Below are positions 54,024 to 64,000 of a stretch of DNA of 64,000 bases, piece by piece. A program made the translations under genes and the position numbers. The notes under the pieces were generated by a model. That model did not search any database. It was not told the DNA's origin and saw only the letters and a program-made list of their open reading frames with translations. This DNA is from Leguminivora glycinivorella (lineage: Eukaryota > Arthropoda > Insecta > Lepidoptera > Tortricidae), in assembly GCF_023078275.1 (NCBI RefSeq), contig NC_062973.1, positions 22,314,956 through 22,378,955 on the forward strand, read 5' to 3'. The stretch's first letter is position 1, and each line of letters begins with the position of its first letter.

Positions 54024-54300
54024 CAGGGTGGCTAGCCGAATGGCACAATCGCTCACGAAACGAAGCGCTAGTATATATCTATCTCTATCGCGCTTGCGTA
54101 TTGGCGCGACAGAGCCAGCGGCGTATCGCTTTCGTTTGGCGTCGGAGAAATGCCAGAAATAAAGAAATGCATTTCTCCGACGCCAAACGAAAACGGGCTC
54201 TGTCGCGCCAATACGCAAGAGCGACAGGGATAGATATCTACTAGCGTTTCGTTTCGTGAGCGTTTCGTGAGCGTTAGTGCCATTCGGCTACGCACCCTGG
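54024..54300. mobile_element. Head-to-head pair of 'tagccgaatggca' MITEs
   Basis: Left copy 54024-54155 ('cagggtggctagccgaatgg' … 'tcggagaaatgcc'), right copy 54165-54300 inverted ('catttctccgacgcca' … 'gccattcggctacgcaccct'). Together they form a palindrome of about 275 bp with a central 'agaaataaagaaatg' spacer. Confidence 0.82.
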
Positions 54301-54568
54301 TCTGTCCCCTGTAAGACATTCAATGCACTTTCCCGTTTTTAGGAAGAAAACGAAGACCACATTTGTAACTCGTGTCTAATTCATCACCGCTCCTTTCGAT
54401 ATTCCGATCTAATCTACACAATCCTAGTAAGACATTATAATTTAAGTTCTCTGCAATTTTAAAGACAGAAATGAACAAATCATTTTAATGTAGGTATATA
54501 CGTAAATACCAATTACCTATACAAGAATATCCTACATATTCCCCATTTTTCTTATTTTACTGACATTA

Positions 54569-54611
54569 TTGTTTGTATTTTCTTGGGTACGTACCAAGAA
54601 AATACAAACAA
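54569..54611. repeat. Perfect short palindrome
   Basis: 18-bp arms ttgtttgtattttcttgg and its exact inverse flank a 7-base spacer (gtacgta). Confidence 0.9.
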
Positions 54612-54867
54612 CTACGAAGGCAATATTGATACCTGAACTTTCCTGCCACTTCACAGCGAGTTCCAAGGCAATGTTTATTGAATCAAATCGCCGTCCAAGC
54701 TCGCCGAGACGTAATGTGTTCATGTGCTGAAAAGTGGAAAAACTCCACGCCTGGCAACGTAAAAGATAAACTTGCCATGTGTTTCCTCTATATTTCAAAT
54801 AGTCAAGAGTGAAACTTGTGCATGAAGCATGCTGTAGGCAAATAGACTTATCCAAAAATAAATTTCA

Positions 54868-55083
54868 CATACACACAAACTCACGCCTGTATTCCCAATA
54901 GGGGTTGGCAGAACATATATAATGAAACTACTCAAGTTTCACTGTCAATCTTAAATAATATTTACGTACGGGGTTCAAAGAAAACGAAATGGTGATATTG
55001 TAGTGATACCCTGCTAGCCCATCGCACATACCACAATTAAATTAAACCCATATACCAAAGTCGACTTCTACGACACCCAGTGG
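54868..55083 (-). mobile_element. TATG-tailed retroposon, diverged (minus strand)
   Basis: In reverse: 'cacgcctgtattcccaatag', 'ggggttggcaga', 'gggttcaaagaaaacgaaat', 'gtcgacttctacgacaccca'. No TSD visible. Confidence 0.6.
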
Positions 55084-55158
55084 AAAAAATAATATATATT
55101 ATATGAATTTAAGACATGTCATGTTTAGTTTTATAGTATGTCAGTGAATATTTTTAGA

Positions 55159-55340
55159 GGTCCATACCAAAAAGGTATAAAAGTAACCCTTACAGTGCGA
55201 CTCTCTTCGTCTGTCACATTACTAAATATCTCGAGAACTACTTATGCTATTAGGAATAGTTATGAACATTGTAAACCTCTACAAATTGAAAGTATTATTT
55301 TTTCCTGTCAAGGCGAATTTCAAGCTGCAAACGATATTCG
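55159..55340 (+). repeat. Fragment of the 'agggttccgta' family
   Basis: 'ggtccataccaaaaaggtat', 'gtgcgactctcttcgtctgt' and 'atatctcgagaactact' match the left part of 23503-24338. Confidence 0.6.
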
Positions 55341-55344
55341 GGTG

Positions 55345-56225
55345 CTACTTTTATTTGACACATGAAAAAATTATTCTAACTAAAAACAATCTTCAAAATA
55401 AACAAAATTTGTATAATACCAATTCCGCCACCAAGGTTCCTAGTTCAGATGAAAAGAAATTGCTTGGCAATTCAAGCTCACAATCGCTTGAAAATTCATT
55501 GTGATTTCAACTCATTGTGGAAATTGAAAAATTAAATATAAATGTGCATGCTAAGTGGGTAGGTCACTCGGACAGAAAGGCATGAATGAGGCAAGCCCAA
55601 GAGCGGCGCTCGCGACTTTCATCCCTGCCCGCCTAGCTGCACAGACAATCGTTGACGCAACGTGGCGAGAGTAACGCAGTCTGCCTCTGTCGCACCACTA
55701 GAAAGGCGATAGGGAGAACTAGCTACGAAAGGCTTAAGAAGTGTGAAGTTTGTGGCGTTGGCTATGTACCCTGAATTATTCATTTAATCCTTTCAATATC
55801 GCTGAAGGCGGGAAGCGAGCTTAGCTGTTTTTGTCGTTCCCATTGTGTTTGTACAAACAATAACTCGCGTTCGTAGAACAAAAGTTATTGTATCCTGATT
55901 CCTGATGCGACATCAATACTGCGAAACTTGAGCGAGCATAGCAAATTTTAAATTGAATTCGAGATCATGTTTATTTATCTCGAATTTTAAATACCAATAA
56001 TTATATTTTTATCTTTGATAAAGACCTTTTTGTCGTATTTGCGGTAATGAATTAAAATTTAATTTAAATGTAACATTTTTAGCTTTGGATAATTAACCAT
56101 ACATATTTTACGGGGAATTTGGGACAGGTTTCATGCCTTTATATAGACATTTCATGACAATTGTGTCAGAAGCTGTTAAAGTTAAATTTTGAATTATCAA
56201 GCTTTTAAAATGATTTAGGTAACCA
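55345..56225. other. Mostly unrecognised; decayed MITE at 55660-55775
   Basis: 55660-55775 keeps 'cagtctgcctctgtcgcacc' and 'gttggctatgtaccctg' of the 'tagccgaatggca' MITE family. Nothing else could be assigned. Confidence 0.4.
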
Positions 56226-56228
56226 TTC

Positions 56229-56357
56229 CAGGCAGGCAAGCATGTTCGCGCGATAAATGATAAAATATCAGGCCGTCCCTATCGCACTATTTGTAAGTTC
56301 GGTAGGGGACGGCCTGATGTTTTATCATTTATCGCGCGACCATACTTGTCTGTCTAC
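56229..56357. mobile_element. Palindromic MITE ('ggtcgcgcgata' family)
   Basis: 'gttcgcgcgataaatgataa' mirrors 'ttatcatttatcgcgcgacc'; 'ggccgtccctatcgcact' in the middle. Second copy of the 26144 family. Confidence 0.8.
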
Positions 56358-56383
56358 GTATGAAGTTTATGTATGATAAAGTT

Positions 56384-56467
56384 CATCATCATCATCATCA
56401 TCATCATATCAGCCCTTTATCGCCCACTGCTGAGCATAGGCCTCTCTTCTAGTACGCCACTGATATC
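56384..56467 (-). mobile_element. RTE-like LINE 3' tip, 84 bp
   Basis: Perfect 11-bp TSD atgataaagtt (56373-56383, 56468-56478). Consists of (ATC)n and the reverse of the last about 60 bp of the RTE 3' end ('atatcagccctttatcgccc'). Confidence 0.85.
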
Positions 56468-56584
56468 ATGATAAAGTTGCTTACAGATTACCATAGCTGC
56501 ATTACTGTTACGTAATTTACCTTGAGATGCAAGCGCGTACTGCTTGCCCTTAAAGTTGGCAAGACGCCTACATTTTTACAGCTT

Positions 56585-56675
56585 CCGCCGTGGCGGAGTG
56601 GCCTAGAGGTTCACGGCTGTAGCCCGGATTTCTATAGCCACCGGACGGTTCTAATCCGGTTTTCAACTGGAGGTT
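56585..56675 (+). tRNA. tRNA-like sequence (pseudo-tRNA or SINE head)
   Basis: 'gtggcggagtggcctagagg' is a good A box and D-arm, and 'ggacggttctaatccgg' resembles a B box and T-arm with a G-to-T-type change at the invariant purine. The spacing is long enough for a variable arm as in Leu/Ser-type tRNAs. Acceptor pairing is not convincing. Probably a SINE head or pseudogene. Confidence 0.45.
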
Positions 56676-56732
56676 CCCTCATTTTTAAATATATGACATA
56701 ACATCATATTTTAGTTTTCCACTTCCTTAATA

Positions 56733-58445
56733 ATCGATCATTCTTTCAGAGGTTACAACTGCTACTAATAACCTTATCAAAAAAATATCCCAAAAAGAAA
56801 TTCATATTGGCAGGAGACCTTAATATTGATACACTGAAAACGAATAAATACAGCTGCGAGTTATTAGATATCATAAAAAATTTCAATCTGAAAAGCCACA
56901 TCAATAAGCCTACGAGACAAAATGCGTGCTTGGATCTCATTATTAGTAACATAAATGACAGTACTGGTACAATTATTCCTTTAGGACTCTCTGACCACGA
57001 CACAGCCCAACTGTTCTCATTTAAGCCTAAGGAAAAGTTTATGCCACAAAAAACTGCTATCATTAGTAAGAAAGACTATTCCGATGAAAATGTAAACAAA
57101 TTTAAAAAGTGCCTAAGCAGCTTATCTTTATGTATATAGTGATCCTGACGTAAATAGAGCCTTTGATAACTTTCATGATATCGTCAGTCTATTCTACAAA
57201 CTATGTTTCCCAATGATAAAAATTAGGGTAGCAAATAATAACAAACTGAAGTGGCTAACAACCGGACTTAAGTTAAGCACAAAAAGAAGGAGACAGTTGA
57301 GATTCTGTTACTATAGGGAAAAATCGACTGAATCCAAAAATAAATACACTACATATTCCAAATTGTTAAGACGCTGTATTTCACAGGCCCAAAAGAATGC
57401 AAATAGAAAGTTTGTTTTAAATAGTAACAATATATGCAAAGCCTCCTGGAAACTCATTAAAAATGAAGCAGAATATTCTAACACCGACCAGTTTATTGAC
57501 AACATTAAATGTAACAACTTTACTATCACGGATCCTACTAATATTGCTAACACATTTAACAATTTTTTTATTGAAGCCTCGAACAAGCTAAATTATAAAA
57601 CCTCAAACACGCTCAATGGTAATAAAGTAGTTAATTCCATATTTCTGAAACCATTTAGTGAAATAGAGATTCAGAAAATCATTGCCTCCCTTAAGAATTC
57701 TAAAACAGAAGGGTATGATGGTATGGCCACGTGTATTATTAAAAAATGTAGTTATGAACTAGCTCCTATCTTAACATATTTAATTAACTTTAGTCTAGAG
57801 TCAGGAATATTTCCTTCAAAATTAAAAACGGCCACTGTCATTCCAATTTACAAGAAAGGAGAAAGGCAAGATATTGGGAATTATCGCCCTATTACGATCC
57901 TTCCTATTATATCTAAACTTTTTGAGAAAGCAATGTATTTAAGGTTAAGTGAATTCTTTCATAAATTTAATGCTATTGTACCGGAACAGCATGGTTTCCA
58001 AAAATGTAAGTCTACTACACTCGCAGTTTTTAACATGATAAGTGAGATTTCCACTCACCGCGATGACAGTAGTTTCACTACTGCCCTATTTTTCGATATG
58101 TCCAAAGCGTTTGACTTTGTTGCTCATGACTTACTCTTGGCCAAACTAGAGAGTTACGGCATTAGAGGACCGGCATTACATTGGATAAGATCTTATCTGG
58201 AAGATAGACAGCAATGTGTAGAAATTAAGCGGGTGAATAGCTTGCAGGAGACCGAAGTATTCAAATCTGAATATAAATTCAACCGCTTTGGAGTTCCTCA
58301 AGGTAGTGTCTTAGGCCCACTACTATTTATAATGTACATCAATGATTTGCCGAAGGTGACGTCTCACAAATGTATTTTGTTTGCTGACGACATCTCGATT
58401 GTTGTTACAAATATTAAGACAGAAACTGTAGCGGCGTTTAATTGG
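56733..58445 (+). mobile_element. CR1/Jockey-type LINE interrupted by BEL/Pao
   Basis: Starts inside the endonuclease domain and stops inside the RT domain exactly where a BEL/Pao LTR begins (58446). The remaining 3' half should lie beyond the window, on the far side of the LTR element. Confidence 0.75.
56755..58445 (+). pseudogene. LINE endonuclease/reverse transcriptase, interrupted
   Basis: First frame (to 57139): the end of an APE-type endonuclease, 'ILAGDLNIDTLKTNKYS', 'PTRQNACLDLIIS' and 'LSDHDTA', the last containing the catalytic-site D and H. Near 57120 the frame shifts, and the rest continues through the RT: 'TEGYDGMATCIIKK', 'GNYRPITILPIISKLFEKAM', 'QHGFQKCKST', 'FFDMSKAFDFVAHD', 'GVPQGSVLGPLLF' and the catalytic 'FADD' (about 58381-58392). 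Family clade is CR1/Jockey-like. One frameshift plus the LTR insertion make it inactive. Confidence 0.85.
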
Positions 58446-58890
58446 TGAGGCTACTTACATTTGTCCAGAGGCGCTTGTGGGGCCACGTGGAAACACTTTG
58501 GGAAAATCCTCACACTAAAACGATTGTCACATATAAACGGAAGCTTAGGTCACTGGTCGGAATATCACTTAAAATGTCAATTTTCACGTTTGTGTCGCGC
58601 CGGTGCACCGATAACTATTTTTAATTCGTAATAACGGGAGCGCAGATCATGGCGCTCGCACGGTCGAAGAGAGAGTTTTTTCTATATATCCGCCAGGTGC
58701 CGTGGCAGGCGCACCGGAAAGTCGCTTTGGGACTTCTGTAATTGCCAGCTCCAAAAAACTGTGCTACATATACATGGAAAAAAGTATTCTTTCAAAATTG
58801 TGTTGCCTTGTATGTATGAAAATGAAATAACTATTTAACTATATCAAGAAAAGAAATTAAAACTAAAAATCTCTGTTCCTCGACGGAACA
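58446..58890 (-). repeat. BEL/Pao long terminal repeat (3' LTR)
   Basis: A 445-bp block that starts TG ('tgaggctactta') and ends CA ('gacggaaca') on the plus strand, hence TG…CA also on the coding (minus) strand, where it starts 'tgttccgtcgaggaaca'. A TATA-like 'gatatatagaaaa' lies at about 58671-58692 on the minus strand. The left border coincides with the break in the LINE. A purine-rich tract ('aaggtgagcggca', minus strand) sits just upstream, as expected for plus-strand priming. The second LTR is outside the window, so identity between LTRs cannot be checked. Confidence 0.65.
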
Positions 58891-59022
58891 TGCCGCTCAC
58901 CTTAAAAGACACGGAGTGACTTTTAAAAGAAATAAAAAAAAGAAACTATACGAAAGTATACCAAAATATTTTATGAAACTTATATTTAACTTAACATTAA
59001 GAGTCGTAACGATTGTATAAGT

Positions 59023-62000
59023 TTATTCTAAAGGTAAGGGACAGACCTTCACAACAGGTCGTTTGAACAACGTGTTCCCGCTTTTCAATGTTACGACGCG
59101 AATAACTTGATCGCTGCCCGGATGGACAGCATGAATGCGCGCGAGTTTCCACTGCAGCGGCGGCAGGTGGTCGTCGCATACCACAACAACAGTACCTTCA
59201 CGAACGGCGGGACCGCGGTCTTGAAGCCACTTTGTACTTTGTTGCAGTTGATGGAGATATTCACGACTCCATCGACGCCAGAAATGCTGGACAGCTTGCT
59301 GTATCCAGCGCCAACGTGTAAGACGATTAGGGTTCTCGTCTATCAGAGAAACGTCCGGTAGGGCCGTTAAGGGCTCACCGATTAAGAAATGGGCCGGCGT
59401 AAGAGGTAAAGGATCCGCGGAGTCCGAACTTAGAACGCAGAGCGGACGACTGTTTAATACAGCTTCGATTTGACACGTCAAAGTGTGCATACAATCATAT
59501 GTTTGCGTTTGTGTACCTATTACGCGATGTAAATGAGTTTTGAAACTCTTAACAGCCGCTTCAAATAATCCACCGAAATGACTAGCATAAGGTGGTTGAA
59601 AATGCCAAGTTAATCCTTGTTTTAAAGTTTGTTGATTAAGGGCCCTCATGACCGAATCATTACGTAAAAAAGTATATAACTCTTGAAGGTAATTATTACA
59701 ACCAACAAAGTTACGTCCGCAATCGGTATATATATCCGTACAATATCCTCGACGGGACGTGAAACGTCGCAACGCGGCTAAAAAACCTTCCGTGGAAAGT
59801 TCGGAAACTAACTCAAGATGTACAGCTTTAACGCTCATACATACGAAAACTGCAACGTAACATTTTATTATTTTTGCATTACGAACCTTATTAGCGCGTA
59901 CGTAGAATGGCCCACAAAAGTCACAAGACGTTTTACTAAACACACGTGCGGGGCGTAGCCGAACCGAGGGTAACATTCCTATGCGCGGCTGGCAGCGAGT
60001 CGGTCGAGCGCGGAAGCATTTGATACAACGATGTACGCGGAGGCGAACAATATCACGACCAGAGATAATCCAGTATCGCTGTAAGAGCGAGTTTTGCACG
60101 CACTGCGAACCGGCATGTAGTTCCTTTATATGCGCATCGTCAATGATAAGATTTGTAAGAGGATGTCTTTTAGGTAAAATCAATTGATGTTTTGATTCAA
60201 AAGGTAAAAGTGATTTGTGAATACGTCCGCCGACGCGTAACAAACCATCCCTATCTAACATGGGCGTGACACGCCGCAAACGAATTGACGGAAGTTTATT
60301 TGACGAAATCCTTTTAATGTCGTCTTCGAACACTTTTTGTTGTGTAATCAATATTAGTCGATTTAATGCAAAATTGTACTCTGGTACGGTGACGTACTTT
60401 GGGAATGTTTGTTTATGTTTCCTGCATTTATTGTAGAAACGAAATATGACTGCCGTGACGCGAACTAATTTACCTAGCGACGAAAATCGCGTTATAAGAG
60501 TGTCGTCGTCCGGGGAAGGAGGCAATGTGGACACACATGCATAACTAAGACTTGCCGAGTCATGTGTATTGCGTTTTTCCTCGTTCGTGTTTACCACCGG
60601 TTTTGGTATAGGCCAGGAGTCGCGACTTTGTTGGAGCCATGTAGGACCATGGAACCACAAGTCATTTTGTACGAGCGCGGCGGGGAGCAGACCGCGAGAC
60701 GCCGGGTCAGCGCTGTTATCAGCTGACGGGACGTGACGCCAACAGCGCGCCGGGACACGGGACAAAATCTCACTAGTGCGGTTCGAGACAAACGTTTTCC
60801 ATTCGTGCGGGGGTGACTGAAGCCACGCGAGCACGACGGAACTGTCAGACCATGCGTACACTTGATCGGGGTGAATGTGACCACCGTAAAGATGCATAAC
60901 TCTTTCAATTAATTTTGATAGGATTACACAACCCATCAATTCCATTCTAGGTATAGTAAGGCATACCCGAAGAGGTGCAACGCGACTTTTAGCCATGACT
61001 AAATAGGTTTGAACTCGCCCGGTGTTGTCCGTCAGACGTATATAAACACATGCTGCGTATGCAATTTTGCTTGCGTCGGCAAATCCGTGAATTTCGATTG
61101 AATCGAAGTCGTCAGTATTGAAAATATGACGAGGAAAAGAAATTTGCGATAGGAGCGGTAGCTCGTTAATAAAACTCGTCCATGAGTTAATAATATCGAT
61201 AGGGGGTTCTGAGTCCCAGGAAATTTTGGCTAACCATAGCAATTGAATTAAATGTTTGGCAAACAATGTCACCGGAGATAATAACCCGAGGGGGTCGTAA
61301 ATTTTTGCAATTTCGGAAAGAATCGCCCGCTTTGTACAGGCCTGCGAAGAACTTTGAACTTTGAAACTAAATGCGTCAGATCTTGGATTCCATTGAAGTC
61401 CAAGGACCTTGACCCCTTTGTCATTTTCCATTTCGGCAAAATGAACATTTTCGCGCCGCTCACCATGAAACTCTGTCGGTCGCGTGGCAGCGAGAATGGC
61501 TGGCGAGTTACTTTGCCACTTTCGCAATTCGAACCCGGCCGTGGCACAAATACCTATCAGCTCCTGCTGCAGATTGAGGGCTTCGGCTAAGGTATCTGCG
61601 CCGGTCACCACATCGTCGACGAACACGTCATTTAGGAGGACTGGCGAGGCGAGCGGGAAACGCTCGGCTTCGTCATGCGCGAGCTGTTTAATTGTGCGCA
61701 AGGCGAGATAAGGGGAACTACTGATACCAAAAGTAACGGTACGCAGCCTATAATCGCGCAGAGGTTCCTCTGGCGACTTGCGCCACAGGATGCGCTGAAA
61801 GTCCCTATCACTCTCACGTACAAGAATATTCCGATACATTTGTTTAATATCAGAACAAAATGCAACTTTATGTACTCGAAATTTTAGAAGTACATCTACT
61901 ATGTCTAAGTGTAACTTAGGCCCTTTTAGCAACGCATCATTGAGCGCGTAGCCACTCGTTGTGCGACAACCAGCATCATAGACAACACGAGTTCGGGTAG

Positions 62001-62427
62001 TGTCGGAAATCTTCGACACCGAGTGGTGCGGGATGTAATAACTCGCGCCAGCGGGGGTTATCGTCCGCGAGCTCCATGTGGTTAAGATCCACATACTCCT
62101 GGAGGCACGCGTGATACTCCGCCTTCAGCTGGGTGTTTCGTTCTAGACGGTATTCCAGTTTGTGGAAACGTGCTAGAGCAATTTGCCGAGACTCGCCGAG
62201 GGGCGGTGCATCGGGCTTGAATGGCAGAGCAACTATGTATCGCCCTGTCTCATCGCGCGTATGCGTCTTTTGGAAAAAGGATTCGCATAGCTTTTCTTCG
62301 GGAGTGTAACTCCGCATCTCTGGAACTGACTCCAGCTCCCAAAACTTCTCGAGATTGTCGTTGTCGAACGACGTAAAACAAGTATGGCGTGGAGTCGAAA
62401 TATTAGAAGTAAAGTTGACTTTACCCC
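59023..62427 (-). pseudogene. BEL/Pao pol: RT, RNase H, integrase
   Basis: The part after the first frame change (about 62427-62057) links protease to RT. After a second frame change in a run of five G at 62053-62057, a 1000-codon stretch is open to the stop at 59023. Motifs in order: 'AFCSDIKQMYR' (RT motif A), 'FVDDV' (Pao form of the catalytic box), 'IYDPLGLLSPV', 'RMELMGCVIL', a histidine/cysteine zinc-binding module ahead of the integrase, and integrase acidic residues in 'CDFCGPF', 'IYTDCGRNF' and 'GGLFEAAVKSFK'. The usual TDNG reads TDCG. The C-terminal block 'PLTPAHFLIG' is typical of this family. Not functional as it stands. Confidence 0.88.
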
Positions 62428-63987
62428 TAGTAAATAACCAAATACACTATTGATTGCTGTGGGTGTGCCAGGTTTACCCCTGACTATACCCTCGCGAATG
62501 ACATCCATGAAAATGTCCTCGCCAAGTATCATGTCAACCGGCTGAGGTTTATGAAATTCAGGGTCGGCTAGAGCGAGCCCTTGCAAATGAGGCCATTCCC
62601 CGTACGGTGCTAGTGGTACACTAGGCATTTGACGGGTTAATTTTGACAAAATAGTAGCCTCCAAAGGAATACTTGGACTTTGTTTGCCCTTGGGCGAAAT
62701 TGAGCACACGAAGGTACCCCTAGGGTTGAGCGGTAAATCACCGACACCTACCAACGGCTCGCTGACATTTCGTCGCGGTAAATTTAATCGTTGCATACAC
62801 GATTCAGTAATAAGAGCTGCTTGTGAGCCCCCGTCTAACATACAACGAATTGTAGCAATTTTATTACCTTCGTAATAAAGGTCAACCAACGCAGTTGACA
62901 GTAACACCGTATGAGGCTCAATACCTAAACCTAGATTATTTTGATTCACGCCGTGAACAGCTGATGGGCTCGGGACAGCGCCCGCGCCGGGCTGCGACTG
63001 CTCCGTTAGAGCGAGCGAGACGGCAACTAGTTCCGCGGCTTCATTGTTCGCCGGGAAGGGTCGCGTACGCGTAAGGTCCGAATCTAAATCAATTAAGGTG
63101 TGGTGCTTCTTATTGCACTTACGACACTTAAAACTTGATTTACAATTACGTAAGTCATGTCCGGAACATAAACAATTATAACAAATGTTATTTGTTTGAA
63201 CAAATGTGAATCTATCTTTAGTAGACAAATTTAAAAATTCTAAACATTTGTGAAGTGAATGGAAGCCTTTGCACTTCACGCAAGATCGAACCTTATTCGT
63301 ATCGACATACGGTCGAGTTTGGTCTGACGTATTCGTAATAAAAACCCTTTTAGGTGTAATTTGATTTGAAATTAAATTATTTTTATTTGTTGTACTTAAG
63401 GAATTATTTTTTGTGGACTGTATATGGGAAACTGTAATCATCTGTTCCGCCGTAAGTTCGCGCTCTAAGAATGTTATTAAGGTTTGGACTTTAGGTATTT
63501 CACTTGGGTTGGTTAAAGAACGTTCATATTCTTTTCGCGTATTAACGGGAATTTTACGTAATAATAAATTTAACAGAACGAAGTCCCATTCTTTAACCGG
63601 AAACTCCAAAACTTCAAGTGCTTTAATATTTTCGTGGTAAACATTAAGCAAATTTCGCATAGCAACAGCAGATGAGCGCGCGGAACAAGAATCGATATCG
63701 AATAATTTATCTAGATGTTGTGACGCAATAATGCGTTTGTTGTCATAACGGGATTTTAGAACATCGATCGCAATTGAATAATTACTTTCCGTTATGGGAA
63801 TTGATTTAATTAAATTAAATGGTTCGTTTTTAACCGAAAGTAGTAAATACCTAAACTTTTCCGCGTCAGTGTAGGCATTGTTGTTGTGGACCAACGATTG
63901 AAATAAGTCGAAAAAGGCGGGCCAGCCAGTAGGTTCACCGTGAAATTCAGGAAGCGACAATTTAGGCAAGTTTCGACGGTCGTTCAT
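62428..63987 (-). pseudogene. BEL/Pao gag-like region and protease
   Basis: Begins 'MNDRRNLPKLSLPEFHGEP', a typical start of the Pao gag homology region, although more gag may lie upstream outside the window. About residues 1-190 match the capsid-like part ('WDFVLLNLLLRKI'). Zinc-knuckle-like cysteine clusters follow ('CVKCKGFHSLHKC', 'CYNCLCSGHDLRNC', 'CRKC'). The retroviral-type aspartic protease comes next, with 'MLDGGSQAALI' at its active site, where D-S-G or D-T-G is usual. 'ILGEDIFMDVI' marks its end. The frame is lost near 62424-62429; the open frame continues out of frame to 62233. Confidence 0.87.
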
Positions 63988-64000
63988 AAACGTGTCGTGT

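Larger units (their letters stand above)
58446..64000 (-). mobile_element. BEL/Pao LTR retrotransposon (runs off the window)
   Basis: Order on the minus strand: gag-like region, protease, RT, RNase H region, integrase, then the 3' LTR. This order and the motifs fit BEL/Pao. The coding region is broken by two single-base frame changes. The 5' LTR, primer-binding site and the start of gag lie beyond position 64000. Confidence 0.88.

Noticed and set aside
53938..54319. Four overlapping open frames on both strands
   Set aside because: They are translations of the head-to-head MITE palindrome, so each frame has a mirror image.
59107..61887. Plus-strand frames inside the BEL/Pao region
   Set aside because: Antisense shadows of the pol coding strand.

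Overview
The window reads as insect nuclear DNA, almost certainly from a moth or butterfly (Lepidoptera). It is AT-rich and carries the usual lepidopteran repeat set: tRNA-headed SINEs, RTE, Jockey/CR1-like and Penelope-like retroelements, a mariner, hAT-, pogo- and piggyBac-like non-autonomous elements, a BEL/Pao LTR retrotransposon and many short palindromic MITEs. I found no convincing host protein-coding exon, no rRNA gene and no intact tRNA gene. Every long reading frame is transposon-derived. This looks like an intergenic or intronic stretch that has been a transposon graveyard for a long time.

Layout. 1-2.9 kb: a MITE inside a MITE, a full-length SINE (subfamily A) and a SINE subfamily B piece. 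2.9-6.5 kb: a three-level nest, with an RTE LINE inside a mariner inside a SINE B, each level proven by target-site duplications (TSDs). 6.5-11.2 kb: a TIR element, a small MITE and mostly unrecognised AT-rich DNA. 11.2-14.3 kb: a 5'-truncated Jockey-like LINE (minus strand) and a SINE A split by the 3' end of another LINE. 14.3-20.3 kb: a pogo-like element built of a decayed 17-bp array, dispersed repeats, MITEs, a 314-bp RTE end, and a non-autonomous hAT that hosts a palindromic MITE at its very tip and a short retroposon inside. 21.4-22.9 kb: a second Jockey-like LINE (minus). 23.5-28.3 kb: dispersed repeats, LINE relics and nested MITEs. 28.5-33.6 kb: the standout, a 4.83-kb fold-back element with arms of about 2 kb inserted into a SINE A. 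34.4-35.1 kb: a Penelope-like remnant with a GIY-YIG-type coding relic and 131-bp inverted ends. 38-40 kb: another SINE split by a TIR element, a piggyBac-like TTAA MITE and a palindromic MITE. 41-50 kb: MITEs, fold-backs, RTE 3' ends and a 121-bp minisatellite. 50-56.5 kb: more palindromic elements, including an 8-bp-TSD fold-back and a head-to-head MITE pair. 56.7-64 kb: a LINE interrupted by a BEL/Pao element (minus strand) that runs off the window end.

The elements relate to one another through insertion rather than function. TSDs allow a relative order of events to be read directly at many sites. Four different element types have inserted into the same short TA-rich linker of the SINE. 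All element genes seen are 5'-truncated, frameshifted or otherwise broken, so none is likely to be autonomous now; some SINEs, MITEs and the fold-back could have been mobilised in trans.

Family assignments rest on recognisable protein motifs, terminal repeats and TSDs read by eye; no database search was possible.
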